From positions 124,001 through 188,000 of the forward strand of contig JAKOUW010000096.1 of the NCBI GenBank assembly GCA_029782365.1: 64,000 bases of DNA. Direction: 5' to 3'. Below are positions 1-8,273 of this stretch, one piece after another. A program made the translations under genes and the position numbers. The stretch comes from Chloroflexota bacterium. GTDB taxonomy: Bacteria; Chloroflexota; Anaerolineae; Anaerolineales; UBA4823. Under the pieces are notes generated by a model. That model had not been told where the DNA came from and did not search any database. It saw nothing but the letters and a program-made list of their open reading frames with translations. The stretch's first letter is position 1; each line of letters opens with the position of its first letter.

Positions 1-1145
1 TGTTTCAAATCCGAGAGAATGTTCATTTCTTGAATCACGGCTCGTTCGGCGCTTGCCCAAAAAAAGTGTTTCAAGCCTATCAAGATTGGCAGAGAAGCTT
101 AGAAGAACAACCGGTGGCCTTCCTCGGGCGTGAGATTGGAGATCTTTTGGACAATGTGCGCAGGCGTTTAGGCGCTGAAATTGGTGCTTCGCCCGATGAC
201 CTGGTGTTTGTCCCCAATGTTACCCATGGTGTCAATATTGTCGCAAGATCCCTCAAACTGGGAGGGGGTGATGAGATATTAATCACAAATCATGAGTATG
301 GAGCGTGCAAAAACACCTGGGAATTCATCTCCAAGAAAACAGGAGCGCTGGTGAAAGAGCGGGAAATCATGATTCCAATTGCTCCGACATTGAGACAAGA
401 GGAAATTGCGGATCAATTTCTTGCCGGAATAACAGAAAAAACCAAATTAATTTTCATTAGTCATATCACTTCTCCGACTGCTCTACGATTGCCAGTCGAG
501 ATAATTTGCCAAAAGGCGCGACAATTGGGAATCCTGACAATTATAGATGGGGCGCACGCTCCAGGACAAATTCCATTGAATATTGCTGAGATCAGTGCTG
601 ATTTTTATACCGGCAATTGCCACAAGTGGATGATGTCTGCGAAGGGAGCTGGCTTCTTGTATGTCAGGCCTGACACTCAACATCTAATCGAACCGTTGGT
701 CGTTTCCTGGGGATATTCAGCTCCGCTCAGTCATCACAATAAAACTCGTTTGGCAACCTTATTGGAATGGACAGGTACGTTTGACCCGGCACCGTATTTG
801 AGTATTTCCGCTGCGCTGGATTTTGCCGACGAATACAATTGGGATTTTACCCGTGACGAATGTGAAAATTTATTGCAAGTTGCTCTGGATAGGATTAACG
901 AAATCACAGGCATTGATCCGATATATCCGAATCGAAAAGGTTGGTACCGCCAAATGGGAATTGTTGAATTGCCCGGCGATATAAATGTGCAAAATTTGAA
1001 GTTGCGCTTGTATAATGATTTCCATGTAGAGATTCCGACAATAGAGTGGATGAACAGGAAATTTCTTCGTATTTCCATTCAAGGGTATAACAGCGAGGAT
1101 GATATTGATGCGTTGGTGGCTGGAATAAAATGTAGTTTAGAATAG
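1..1145 (+). CDS. Class V aminotransferase, isopenicillin-N-epimerase-like (5' end outside window)
   Basis: A PLP-dependent class V (NifS/CsdA-fold) aminotransferase of the isopenicillin-N epimerase / cysteine desulfurase-like group. The reading frame is open to the window edge, and the residues before LNHGSFGACP (FQIRENVHF) match the usual family N-terminus. The gene therefore starts upstream, and the TTG at 30 is not the true start. The PLP lysine is in the HKWMM motif (Lys codon 624-626), preceded by a DGAHAPGQ stretch whose Asp contacts the cofactor ring. The C-terminal small domain ends in a typical LRISIQGYN strand. The substrate cannot be told from sequence; epimerase, desulfurase and aminotransferase activities all occur in this family. 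The next gene follows after about 50 bases on the same strand. Confidence 0.85.
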   Translation, partial: FQIRENVHFLNHGSFGACPKKVFQAYQDWQRSLEEQPVAFLGREIGDLLDNVRRRLGAEIGASPDDLVFVPNVTHGVNIVARSLKLGGGDEILITNHEYGACKNTWEFISKKTGALVKEREIMIPIAPTLRQEEIADQFLAGITEKTKLIFISHITSPTALRLPVEIICQKARQLGILTIIDGAHAPGQIPLNIAEISADFYTGNCHKWMMSAKGAGFLYVRPDTQHLIEPLVVSWGYSAPLSHHNKTRLATLLEWTGTFDPAPYLSISAALDFADEYNWDFTRDECENLLQVALDRINEITGIDPIYPNRKGWYRQMGIVELPGDINVQNLKLRLYNDFHVEIPTIEWMNRKFLRISIQGYNSEDDIDALVAGIKCSLE

Positions 1146-1196
1146 TAATCATTTCACACAAATGGAAGTCGTCAATAGCTAACATGTGAGGTTTCT

Positions 1197-3665
1197 ATGA
1201 AATACGGATTTTTCGATGATGAAGCGAAAGAATATGTCATTACGAATCCTGCCACGCCGCTTCCGTGGATAAATTACCTGGGCAATGAAGATTTTTTTGG
1301 GCTTATTTCCAATACAGGCGGCGGATATTGTTTTTATAAAGATGCTCGGATGAGACGACTGACTCGCTATCGCTATAACAATACACCGCTCGATATGGGG
1401 GGCAGGTACCTTTATGTGCGAGATCACCTGACCGGAGAATTTTGGTCTCCAACATGGATGCCTGTTTGTGAAAATCTCGATCGTTATCAATGCCGTCATG
1501 GGTTAGGATATACCCAAATTGAGACCTCGAAAAATGATATTTCCGTTAAAATTCGTTATTTTGTACCACAGGGAGAAACTGTTGAGGTATGGCAAGTTTG
1601 GGTTTCCTCGAACAGGGAAACCCCTGTAGATTTATCCTTGTTTGCCTGTGTCGAGTTTGCTTTATGGGAGGCATGGGACGATGCAACGAACTTTCAACGT
1701 AATTTCTCTACAGGCCAGGTTGAAGTAACTACAAATGTCATTTACCATAAGACGGAATATCGGGAACGAAGAGATCATTTCGCATATTTTGCATGTAATC
1801 GGCCATTTGATGGGTTTGATACACAAAGAGACGCCTTTTTAGGCGCTTATCGCGGCTGGGATAAGCCCGAAGTTGTTCTTTCAGGTATGAGCAAAAACAG
1901 CATCGCCCATGGCTGGCAGCCTATTGCTGCACCGCAGCTTCGATTGAAATTAGCGCCTGGTGAAACCCAAAATATTATTTTTTTGTTAGGGTATTGGGAA
2001 AATCCAAGAAACGAAAAGTTTGATCCACCTGATTCGCAGATTATCAATAAACGTTATGCTTTAGAAGTCATCGATTGTTATTTGCAATCGATCGAATCGG
2101 AGCGCGCTTTCTCTCAATTAAAAGAAGACTGGAAGAAATTACTGGACAGGATGCAGGTCAATACACCTGATATACATACGAATCGGATGGTTAATATTTG
2201 GAATGCTTATCAGTGCATGATTACATTTAACCTATCACGCTCCGCATCCTATTTCGAATCAGGGATTGGACGCGGGATGGGATTCCGTGATTCGAACCAG
2301 GATTTGTTAGGCTTCGTGCATATGATTCCAGAACGAGCCAGGCAGCGTATTCTCGATCTGGCAGCAACACAAATGGAATCGGGAGGAGCTTACCATCAAT
2401 ACCAACCACTCACCAAGCGTGGAAATAACGATGTTGGTTCAAATTTCAATGATGATCCTTTGTGGTTAATTGTTGGAGTCGGAGCGTATATTAAAGAGAC
2501 AGGAGATTGGTCAATCTTGAATGAACCGGTACCATATGATAACCAACCTGGATCAGAAACACCTTTATTCCAACATCTGCAGCGGTCGGTACAATATACA
2601 TTGGAGCGTTTAGGTCCGCACGGATTGCCGCTAATTGGCAGAGCCGATTGGAATGATTGCCTGAATTTAAATTGCTTTTCGGATACCCCAGGACAATCGT
2701 TTCAAACAACAACGAATAAGGATGGAAAAATAGCCGAGAGTGTTTTTATCGGCGGATTGTTTGTGCTTGTCTGTGATGAAATGGCTGATATGTTGGAAGC
2801 GGTACCGACTCAACTGCAGCTCGCTGAAAATAATTTGGCTTTAGCCGAAAAATATCGAAAGCATGGCAAAGACATGACCGACATTGTTTTGGGACCAGGA
2901 TGGGATGGATCCTGGTTCCGCCGAGCCTATGACGATTTTGGAGATCCTATCGGCTCGCAGTTGTGCGATGAAGGACAGATCTTTATCGAGCCTCAAGGTA
3001 TTTGTGTTCTGGGCGGCATCGGAATTGAAAGTGGACAGGCTCAATCGGCGCTCGAATCAGTTTGGCAGAAATTGGCCACCGAACACGGCATTGTTTTGCA
3101 ACAGCCTGCATTTTCACAATATTATTTAAATTTAGGCGAAATATCGTCATATCCGCCAGGTTATAAAGAAAATGCTGGCATTTTCTGCCATACAAATCCA
3201 TGGATTATGGCCGCTGAAGCGAAATTGGGCAACGGCGATAGAGCATTCGAATATTACAAGCGAATCAATCCTTCTTTTCGGGAAGCCATCAGTGAATTGC
3301 ATCGATGTGAACCCTATGTATATGCTCAAATGATCGCCGGCAGAGATGCGCCAACACATGGAGAAGCCAAGAACTCCTGGCTTACTGGCACGGCAGCCTG
3401 GAATTATGTTGCTATCTCTCAGTGGATACTAGGAATCAGACCCACTTATAATGGATTGATGATTGCACCGGTTATTCCCAGATCATGGAATAGTTTTACC
3501 GCCCACCGAATATTTAGGGGTACAGATTATCACATATCTGTCAATAGGATTGGTCCCGGAACCACGGTGAATATAAAGGTAGATGGAAAAGAAATTGCAG
3601 GTCGGTTAAAGCCGATCCTGATTGATGGAGCTGAAATAGTCCATGTAGATGTAACAATTGGCTGA
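1197..3665 (+). CDS. Cellobiose phosphorylase (GH94)
   Basis: An inverting glycoside phosphorylase of family GH94 that splits cellobiose with phosphate to glucose 1-phosphate and glucose in the cytoplasm. The 822-residue length fits the family (about 800-820). The N-terminus (YVITNPATPLPWINYLG, then EDFFGLISNTGGGYCFYKDA) is the classic cellobiose phosphorylase opening. The beta-sandwich domain is followed by an (alpha/alpha)6 barrel with RDSNQDLLGFVH, the phosphate/substrate segment YQPLTKRGNNDVG, and the ADWND motif (around residue 484) that carries the general acid Asp. The start ATG has GTGAGG a few bases upstream. Chitobiose and cellodextrin phosphorylases are relatives, but the N-terminus favours cellobiose. 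No transporter lies next to it. It ends 3 bases before the convergent methyltransferase gene. Confidence 0.92.
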   Translation: MKYGFFDDEAKEYVITNPATPLPWINYLGNEDFFGLISNTGGGYCFYKDARMRRLTRYRYNNTPLDMGGRYLYVRDHLTGEFWSPTWMPVCENLDRYQCRHGLGYTQIETSKNDISVKIRYFVPQGETVEVWQVWVSSNRETPVDLSLFACVEFALWEAWDDATNFQRNFSTGQVEVTTNVIYHKTEYRERRDHFAYFACNRPFDGFDTQRDAFLGAYRGWDKPEVVLSGMSKNSIAHGWQPIAAPQLRLKLAPGETQNIIFLLGYWENPRNEKFDPPDSQIINKRYALEVIDCYLQSIESERAFSQLKEDWKKLLDRMQVNTPDIHTNRMVNIWNAYQCMITFNLSRSASYFESGIGRGMGFRDSNQDLLGFVHMIPERARQRILDLAATQMESGGAYHQYQPLTKRGNNDVGSNFNDDPLWLIVGVGAYIKETGDWSILNEPVPYDNQPGSETPLFQHLQRSVQYTLERLGPHGLPLIGRADWNDCLNLNCFSDTPGQSFQTTTNKDGKIAESVFIGGLFVLVCDEMADMLEAVPTQLQLAENNLALAEKYRKHGKDMTDIVLGPGWDGSWFRRAYDDFGDPIGSQLCDEGQIFIEPQGICVLGGIGIESGQAQSALESVWQKLATEHGIVLQQPAFSQYYLNLGEISSYPPGYKENAGIFCHTNPWIMAAEAKLGNGDRAFEYYKRINPSFREAISELHRCEPYVYAQMIAGRDAPTHGEAKNSWLTGTAAWNYVAISQWILGIRPTYNGLMIAPVIPRSWNSFTAHRIFRGTDYHISVNRIGPGTTVNIKVDGKEIAGRLKPILIDGAEIVHVDVTIG

Positions 3666-3668
3666 TCG

Positions 3669-4676
3669 TTATTGGTTTGAGGTTCGTTTGTCTTTTCGAA
3701 GAACTTTGAGAACGATCATTTTTGTGGAGTGATTGAATGGATAAGGATCAGCTGGTAAAGTGCCATAATAGGAAACAAGTCCCGTAATATCTGGTGGCAC
3801 CGGAATTATGTCTCCTATCTCTAAAAATCCATCCGCGCAAAGATCTTGCAGCCACCTCATATGATCCTTACCGGATACAAAAATCGCATTATTCACGGCA
3901 AGAATAACACCTCCATGTGCCACCAATGGGCGTATTTTGTTGATCAGTTTGTAATAATCGTAATTTAAATCAAAACGGCCATTTTTTGTCACAGAAAAAA
4001 GGGGAGGATCTAAGATGATACAATCAAACAAAGATCCTTTTCGTTTTAATCCAGCGGCGGTCTTAAAAAAATCGCCCGCAAGAAAATCAGAGCTGTTTAC
4101 CTGCCAACCGTTTATTCTGAAGGTTCTCATCCCAAGATTCAAGAAATATTGATCAAGGTCAGTGTTGAGGACCTTCGAAGCGCCACCACAAAAAGCGGCT
4201 GCCCCAAGACTGCAGGTGTATGCGAAGGTGTTTAGAACTGACTTGCCAGCTAAATTATCTTTTACCCAATAACGAAGAAATCTGGTATCCAAATAAAATG
4301 TACTGTCTTGATGCTGGAAAAGATCGATGGCGTACCAGATGCCATTTTCCCGGATTTTTTTATCTGGATCTGATCCAAAGATTAATTGGTTTTTTCCTGT
4401 TGAACGATTCTTTAATATCCCCGATTTTAACCAGGGGAGATTCACCCGGTAATAATCAACCATTTCTGGGATGAAACCACCAGCGATCTCATCGGCCGGA
4501 TCATTTATAAACAGAACCAGGGTGCTTCCATAAAGCTCTACAACCAAACCCGGACATCCTTCCAAAAAGCCGTTGAATAGCCGAAGCGCAGAATCATGTG
4601 ACTCTGAAAAGTAATTAGCGCAATCACTAGCGCGAAAGCGAAGAGCGTTTTGGAGGATTGAAACAAATTCACTCAT
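3669..4676 (-). CDS. SAM-dependent methyltransferase, RlmI/RlmK-like (COG1092 type)
   Basis: A class I Rossmann methyltransferase of 335 residues resembling the 23S rRNA cytosine-5 / guanine methyltransferases RlmI and RlmK-N. The N-terminal about 120 residues form the EEHGD-like substrate region. The SAM-binding motif I is NTFAYTCSLGAA, motif II contains LNTDLDQ, and motif IV is ILDPPLFS. The N-terminal PUA domain of full RlmI is not obvious, so the protein is shorter than E. coli RlmI (about 396 residues). The exact RNA target is uncertain. The ATG at 4676 has no Shine-Dalgarno sequence. A TGC-TATACT box ends 6 bases upstream, suggesting a leaderless transcript. Confidence 0.8.
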   Translation of the reverse strand: MSEFVSILQNALRFRASDCANYFSESHDSALRLFNGFLEGCPGLVVELYGSTLVLFINDPADEIAGGFIPEMVDYYRVNLPWLKSGILKNRSTGKNQLIFGSDPDKKIRENGIWYAIDLFQHQDSTFYLDTRFLRYWVKDNLAGKSVLNTFAYTCSLGAAAFCGGASKVLNTDLDQYFLNLGMRTFRINGWQVNSSDFLAGDFFKTAAGLKRKGSLFDCIILDPPLFSVTKNGRFDLNYDYYKLINKIRPLVAHGGVILAVNNAIFVSGKDHMRWLQDLCADGFLEIGDIIPVPPDITGLVSYYGTLPADPYPFNHSTKMIVLKVLRKDKRTSNQ

Positions 4677-4682
4677 TTTTGA

Positions 4683-4691
4683 AGTATAGCA
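4683..4691 (-). promoter_or_regulatory. Extended -10 promoter (TGC-TATACT) for a leaderless methyltransferase mRNA
   Basis: On the minus strand TGCTATACT is followed by only six bases (TCAAAA) before the ATG at 4676. Transcription would then begin at or next to the start codon. No -35 match is evident at 16-18 bp, as is usual for extended -10 promoters. Confidence 0.55.
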
Positions 4692-4775
4692 TACTCAAAA
4701 TCGAATTATTTGGCTTGATAGAAATCTACGAATGAACACACCATTGTATAATTATTTCAACAATCGGAGGATGAT

Positions 4776-5426
4776 ATGGGACAGACAATTCAATTTACTA
4801 GAAATTATTCTGACTTGAGCACAAACCAAGGATTTCAATTTGAATTTCACTGTGACCGGTGTGGTACCGGTTACCGCACGAAATTTCAATCCAATGTACT
4901 TGGAGTAGCTTCTTCGGCAATGGATACTGCAAGCAGTCTGTTCGGTGGGATTTTTGGGCAAGCCGCCAACCTGGCAGAAAAAGCTCGCTCGGCTGCCTGG
5001 GAAAAAGCACATGATGCGGCCTTTGAAGCCGCTATGGAAGAATTGCGGCCAGATTTCATCCAGTGTCCCCGATGTTCTAGTTGGGTGTGTCGAAAATCTT
5101 GTTGGAATGTCGTGAAAGGGCTATGTAAGAATTGTGCACCTGATCTCGCAGTTGAGATGGCTGCAGCTCAAGCTTCTAAGACGACTGAAAAAATTTGGTC
5201 CTCCGCTGAAGTGTCCGATACCGATGAACAACAAATAAGTGATAAACAAACCTGGAAAGCAGGTGTGAAAGCTGGTTGTCCAAATTGTGGGGCGGCATTA
5301 GCGACAAACGCTAAGTTTTGCCCGGAATGTGGGACCAAAATTGTTCAAAAAACATTTTGTGCAGAATGTGGAGCTGAACTTAAGGCTGGTGCCAAATTCT
5401 GCGGTGAATGCGGTACAAAAGTATAA
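4776..5426 (+). CDS. Zinc-ribbon protein of unknown function
   Basis: A 216-residue protein with four Cys clusters. These are an N-terminal CDRCGTGY half-ribbon, a central CPRCSSWVCRKSCW...CKNC cluster, and two C-terminal double-zinc-ribbon repeats (CPNCGAAL...FCPECGTKI and CAECGAEL...FCGECGTKV). Between the first two lies an alanine-rich helical stretch (about residues 45-90). The C-terminal pair is the DZR / zinc_ribbon_2 type often fused to envelope-stress or SPFH-associated proteins, but no such partner lies beside it here. The start has GGAGG 7 bases upstream and a TATAAT about 25 bases upstream. No signal peptide or membrane segment is seen, so it is probably cytoplasmic. The function is unknown. 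Confidence 0.75.
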   Translation: MGQTIQFTRNYSDLSTNQGFQFEFHCDRCGTGYRTKFQSNVLGVASSAMDTASSLFGGIFGQAANLAEKARSAAWEKAHDAAFEAAMEELRPDFIQCPRCSSWVCRKSCWNVVKGLCKNCAPDLAVEMAAAQASKTTEKIWSSAEVSDTDEQQISDKQTWKAGVKAGCPNCGAALATNAKFCPECGTKIVQKTFCAECGAELKAGAKFCGECGTKV

Positions 5427-5428
5427 TG

Positions 5429-6586
5429 TTACATGAAGTTCACAATTCTGGAGACAGCCTCTTTGATCCGCTCTGTAGATGTGGTCAGAGCAATTCTAAC
5501 GTAGCCTTCCCCTGAAGGGCCAAAAATGATTCCAGGCGTTAAGCTGACTTTCGCTTTCTCGAGCAGGAAAGAACAGAAATCAACAGACGATTTTCCGGGT
5601 GGAATTTTCGCCCAAATATAAATTGATGCTTTTGGTTTGGCTGCCACAAGTCCGATATTCGCCAAAGCAGATAATAGCAGGTCGCGCCGTGCCTGGTATA
5701 TCAGATTTCTTTCCTCAAGCCAAGATTTTTTCAAATGCAATGCAACCACTGATGCATCAAGGACTGGTCGAAAACCACCAGAATCGATATTGGTTTTCAC
5801 TTTAAGGATTGCCTGGATCACATCTCGATTTCCCACAACGATACCTGACCGCCAGCCTGGCATATTGTGCGATTTAGACAATGAATTAAACTCTACCGTA
5901 CATTCTTTTGCTCCAGGAATTTGTAAAATGCTAGGCGATGTATATCCTTCAAATGTAACTTGCGCATAGGCATTATCATGTGCTAAAAATAGTTGGTGGT
6001 GGCGCGCGAAATCTACCGCTTGTTGAAACAATTCTATAGTTGCAGTCGCGCCTGTAGGATTATTTGGATAGTTTAGCCAAAGTATTTTTGCATTTTTTAC
6101 TATTTCTGGATTGATCGATTGGAAATCCAGTAAAAATTGATTTTCGGCATTGAGATTAATGTAGTGGGGAACTGCACCCGCAAACAAAGCGCCACGCGTG
6201 TATGTCATATAACCCGGATCGGGTATTAATACAATATCTCCCGGATTTAAAACCGCCATACAATAATGGAAAATACCTTCCTTTGAGCCTAATAAAGGCA
6301 AAATTTCCGTATCTGGGTCAAGGTATACATTAAAATTTTCTGTATAATGGTCCGACCACGCTCGGCGCAGTTCCGGGATACCTAAATGCGGTTGGTAACC
6401 GTGATTTTCTGGCCTGGATGCAGAATCTATAAGGGCTCGAACCACTTCTGGAGAAGGTGGTAGATCAGGTGAGCCTATATCGAGCCGGATTACGTCATCC
6501 CCTTGAGATTTCAATAAGTGGATGCGCTTTTCGATCTGGGCAAAAAAGTTCCCTTGAAGCTGTTGGGTCCGTGACGCTGAGTACAT
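5429..6586 (-). CDS. Class I/II aminotransferase (LL-DAP aminotransferase-like), last gene of the aromatic operon
   Basis: A fold-type I PLP aminotransferase of 385 residues, close to the LL-diaminopimelate / aspartate aminotransferase subgroup. LDIGSPDLPP lies near the N-terminus, NYPNNPTGA in the middle, the PLP lysine is in SLSKSHNMPGWR, and the distal Arg is in EGYVRIAL. The ATG at 6586 lies 8 bases after the aroF stop. A GTG 33 bases upstream would overlap aroF and is less likely. It is the third gene after aroH and aroF, so transamination of phenylpyruvate or 4-hydroxyphenylpyruvate (or prephenate) is the best inference. Sequence alone does not exclude a role in lysine synthesis. It ends 3 bases before the convergent zinc-ribbon gene. 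Confidence 0.8.
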   Translation of the reverse strand: MYSASRTQQLQGNFFAQIEKRIHLLKSQGDDVIRLDIGSPDLPPSPEVVRALIDSASRPENHGYQPHLGIPELRRAWSDHYTENFNVYLDPDTEILPLLGSKEGIFHYCMAVLNPGDIVLIPDPGYMTYTRGALFAGAVPHYINLNAENQFLLDFQSINPEIVKNAKILWLNYPNNPTGATATIELFQQAVDFARHHQLFLAHDNAYAQVTFEGYTSPSILQIPGAKECTVEFNSLSKSHNMPGWRSGIVVGNRDVIQAILKVKTNIDSGGFRPVLDASVVALHLKKSWLEERNLIYQARRDLLLSALANIGLVAAKPKASIYIWAKIPPGKSSVDFCSFLLEKAKVSLTPGIIFGPSGEGYVRIALTTSTERIKEAVSRIVNFM

Positions 6587-6593
6587 GTGGTAA

Positions 6594-7637
6594 TTACACG
6601 GATTGACCAGCGTGAGCACTTACGGCAACCGATCTACCAACTGCTTGGGCAATCAGCCGCAACTGGGAAACCAATTCCGAGAATCTTTCTGGTTTCAAGG
6701 ATTGGGCTCCATCGGAGAGAGCATTTTCTGGATTTGGATGAACCTCAACAATCACGCCATCTGCGCCTGCTGCAACGGCGGCTTTAGCGATCGCGCCGAC
6801 ATATTGCCAGTTGCCTGTACTGTGTGACGGATCTAAAATGACGGGTAAATGGGTCAATTCTTTTAAAACCGGAACAGCATTAATATCCGTGGTATTACGG
6901 GTTGATGTTTCAAATGTGCGTATTCCACGTTCGCAAAGCATCACGCGGCGATTGCCGTGAGAAAGAACATATTCTGCAGCCATAAGCAATTCTTCGATGG
7001 TTGCTGCAATGCCACGTTTCAAGAGAACTGTTTTTTGACTTTCTCCTGCCGCGTGGAGCAGTGGGAAATTTTGCATATTGCGGGCGCCAATTTGTAGCAC
7101 ATCCGCATATTTTGACACCAAAGGAACATCTTCAGGTGCCATCACTTCGGTAACAATTGGTAAGCCTGTGACATTGCGTGCTTCAGCCAGCAATTCGAGA
7201 CCTTTTTCGCCCAATCCTTGAAATGCGTACGGAGAGGTGCGTGGTTTGAATGCGCCTCCTCTTAATGCATGAGCACCTGCTTCTCGAACTGCCTGGGCAG
7301 TCTCTAACAGTTGAGTGCGACTTTCAACCGAACAAGGGCCGGCTATGATTACAATTTCATTGCCTCCTACCGACACGCCGTCTAATGGGAAGCTTGAATG
7401 CCCTGAAATGAACTCGCGTGAGGCCAACTTGTAAGGCTTTGTGATGCGTGCAACTCTCTCGACACCTTCCCAGACAGAAAAATAATCAATGTTTACAGAA
7501 CGTGTATCTCCAACGACACCAATCACTGTGCGCACTTCACCAATATCAATATGAGCTTTTAAATTCATTTGTTCAATACGTAGTGTAAGGGATTTGATTT
7601 CTGCATCAGAGCATCCGGGTTTCATTACAATGATCAT
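6594..7637 (-). CDS. aroF: 3-deoxy-7-phosphoheptulonate synthase, type I-beta
   Basis: DAHP synthase condenses phosphoenolpyruvate and erythrose 4-phosphate, the first step of the shikimate pathway. The 347-residue protein has an N-terminal ferredoxin-like (ACT-like) regulatory domain (about residues 1-70, starting MIIVMKPG) and a KDSA-like TIM barrel. Barrel motifs are [42 protein letters not shown] and LDPSHSTG. This is the form found in Thermotoga and Gram-positives, usually feedback-inhibited by Tyr/Phe or prephenate. GGAGAG sits 6-7 bases before the ATG. It follows aroH after 16 bases, and both are downstream of the aromatic leader peptide and attenuator. Confidence 0.95.
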   Translation of the reverse strand: MIIVMKPGCSDAEIKSLTLRIEQMNLKAHIDIGEVRTVIGVVGDTRSVNIDYFSVWEGVERVARITKPYKLASREFISGHSSFPLDGVSVGGNEIVIIAGPCSVESRTQLLETAQAVREAGAHALRGGAFKPRTSPYAFQGLGEKGLELLAEARNVTGLPIVTEVMAPEDVPLVSKYADVLQIGARNMQNFPLLHAAGESQKTVLLKRGIAATIEELLMAAEYVLSHGNRRVMLCERGIRTFETSTRNTTDINAVPVLKELTHLPVILDPSHSTGNWQYVGAIAKAAVAAGADGVIVEVHPNPENALSDGAQSLKPERFSELVSQLRLIAQAVGRSVAVSAHAGQSV

Positions 7638-7653
7638 GGTTCTCTCCTTCTTA

Positions 7654-8067
7654 TTAGGCTGTGATTGAAGAAATTGTTGTTGATTGTTTCAGCTCGTTGG
7701 TAGGCAACGCCAGATCAGGTCGAAGAGCGGCGGCGGCACCTAAATAAACATGTCGAATTTGACTTTGGGGTAAATTTGTATTCCAGTGAATAAGGACTCG
7801 AATGCAGCATTTCATGCTGCCTGGCACTGGAATTTCTGTGGAGCAAAGCATCGGGACATCAACCCAACCCATTTGCCTGGCGGCCAACGCAGGATGAATG
7901 GCGTTTAAATCCAGCGTTACGGTAAAAAACACTGAAGCTATGTCCGAAGAGAGTAAAGATAAATTTCCCTCACAAATTGCGCTTAATAATTGTTGTGTTG
8001 ATTCTAGAATTGCTTCAGATGTATTTTCTTTTGCGATTACAGCGCCGCGAATGCCTCGAATGCTCAT
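7654..8067 (-). CDS. aroH: Chorismate mutase, AroH class
   Basis: A monofunctional chorismate mutase of the Bacillus AroH fold (pseudo-alpha/beta-barrel trimer) that turns chorismate into prephenate. At 137 residues it has family length. The N-terminal RGIRGAV carries the active-site Arg, ENTSEAIL follows, [17 protein letters not shown] holds the catalytic Glu and Arg, and [16 protein letters not shown] contains the active-site Tyr. The start is preceded by GGAGGA 6 bases upstream. It is the first structural gene after the attenuator at 8080-8118, so its expression should fall when Phe/Tyr-tRNA is fully charged (inference). Confidence 0.95.
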   Translation of the reverse strand: MSIRGIRGAVIAKENTSEAILESTQQLLSAICEGNLSLLSSDIASVFFTVTLDLNAIHPALAARQMGWVDVPMLCSTEIPVPGSMKCCIRVLIHWNTNLPQSQIRHVYLGAAAALRPDLALPTNELKQSTTISSITA

Positions 8068-8079
8068 GTCTTCCTCCGT

Positions 8080-8118
8080 AAAAAAAAACCTGCGATGCCG
8101 CTTTTGGCATCGCAGGTT
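8080..8118 (-). terminator. Intrinsic terminator / attenuator upstream of aroH
   Basis: On the minus strand, perfect 13-bp arms (8118-8106 and 8099-8087) enclose a 6-nt loop (8105-8100). They are followed by a run of T residues (8088-8080). It lies after the leader peptide stop and about a dozen bases before the aroH start, so it can only act as a conditional terminator. Its loop and distal arm (8103-8095) are complementary to leader bases 8175-8167. Confidence 0.9.
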
Positions 8119-8148
8119 GAGGTGATTACTTGAGTTTTTAGCTCTTAC

Positions 8149-8235
8149 CTACCCGTTAAGCGCCGCAAGCGGCATACGGTGTCCGTTGCCGAAATAAAAG
8201 TAAAAGCGGTAATACTTATTGGAGAAGGTCTTCAT
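8149..8235 (-). CDS. Phe/Tyr-rich leader peptide of the aroH-aroF operon
   Basis: A 28-codon ORF that begins MKTFSNK and contains the run YYRFYFYF. In total 4 Phe and 4 Tyr codons occur in 28, all within codons 4-15. It ends TAG at 8149, 30 bases before the attenuator hairpin. This is the expected layout of a ribosome-mediated attenuator: scarcity of charged tRNA-Phe or tRNA-Tyr stalls the ribosome on codons 8-15. No Shine-Dalgarno sequence is seen. A TTGACA/TAAAAT promoter places the transcript start only about 3-4 bases before the ATG, so the mRNA would be nearly leaderless. A longer in-frame reading upstream overlaps pheA and lies before the promoter, so it is not favoured. Confidence 0.85.
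   Translation of the reverse strand: MKTFSNKYYRFYFYFGNGHRMPLAALNG
8167..8175 (-). promoter_or_regulatory. Candidate antiterminator segment in the aromatic leader
   Basis: The leader RNA segment AUGCCGCUU (codons 21-23 of the leader peptide) is an exact 9-nt complement of AAGCGGCAU at 8103-8095, which is the loop plus distal arm of the attenuator. Pairing would break the terminator. A ribosome stalled at codons 8-15 leaves it free, and a ribosome at the stop codon would not. Confidence 0.75.
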
Positions 8236-8245
8236 AATTGGGTCA

Positions 8246-8273
8246 ATTTTATACACATTTGATAGATTGTCAA
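8246..8273 (-). promoter_or_regulatory. Sigma-70 promoter of the aroH-aroF-aminotransferase operon
   Basis: On the minus strand a consensus TTGACA (8273-8268), a 16-bp spacer and TAAAAT (8251-8246; TATAAAAT in full). The -35 box overlaps the pheA stop codon. The leader peptide ATG follows 10 bases after the -10 box. Confidence 0.8.
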
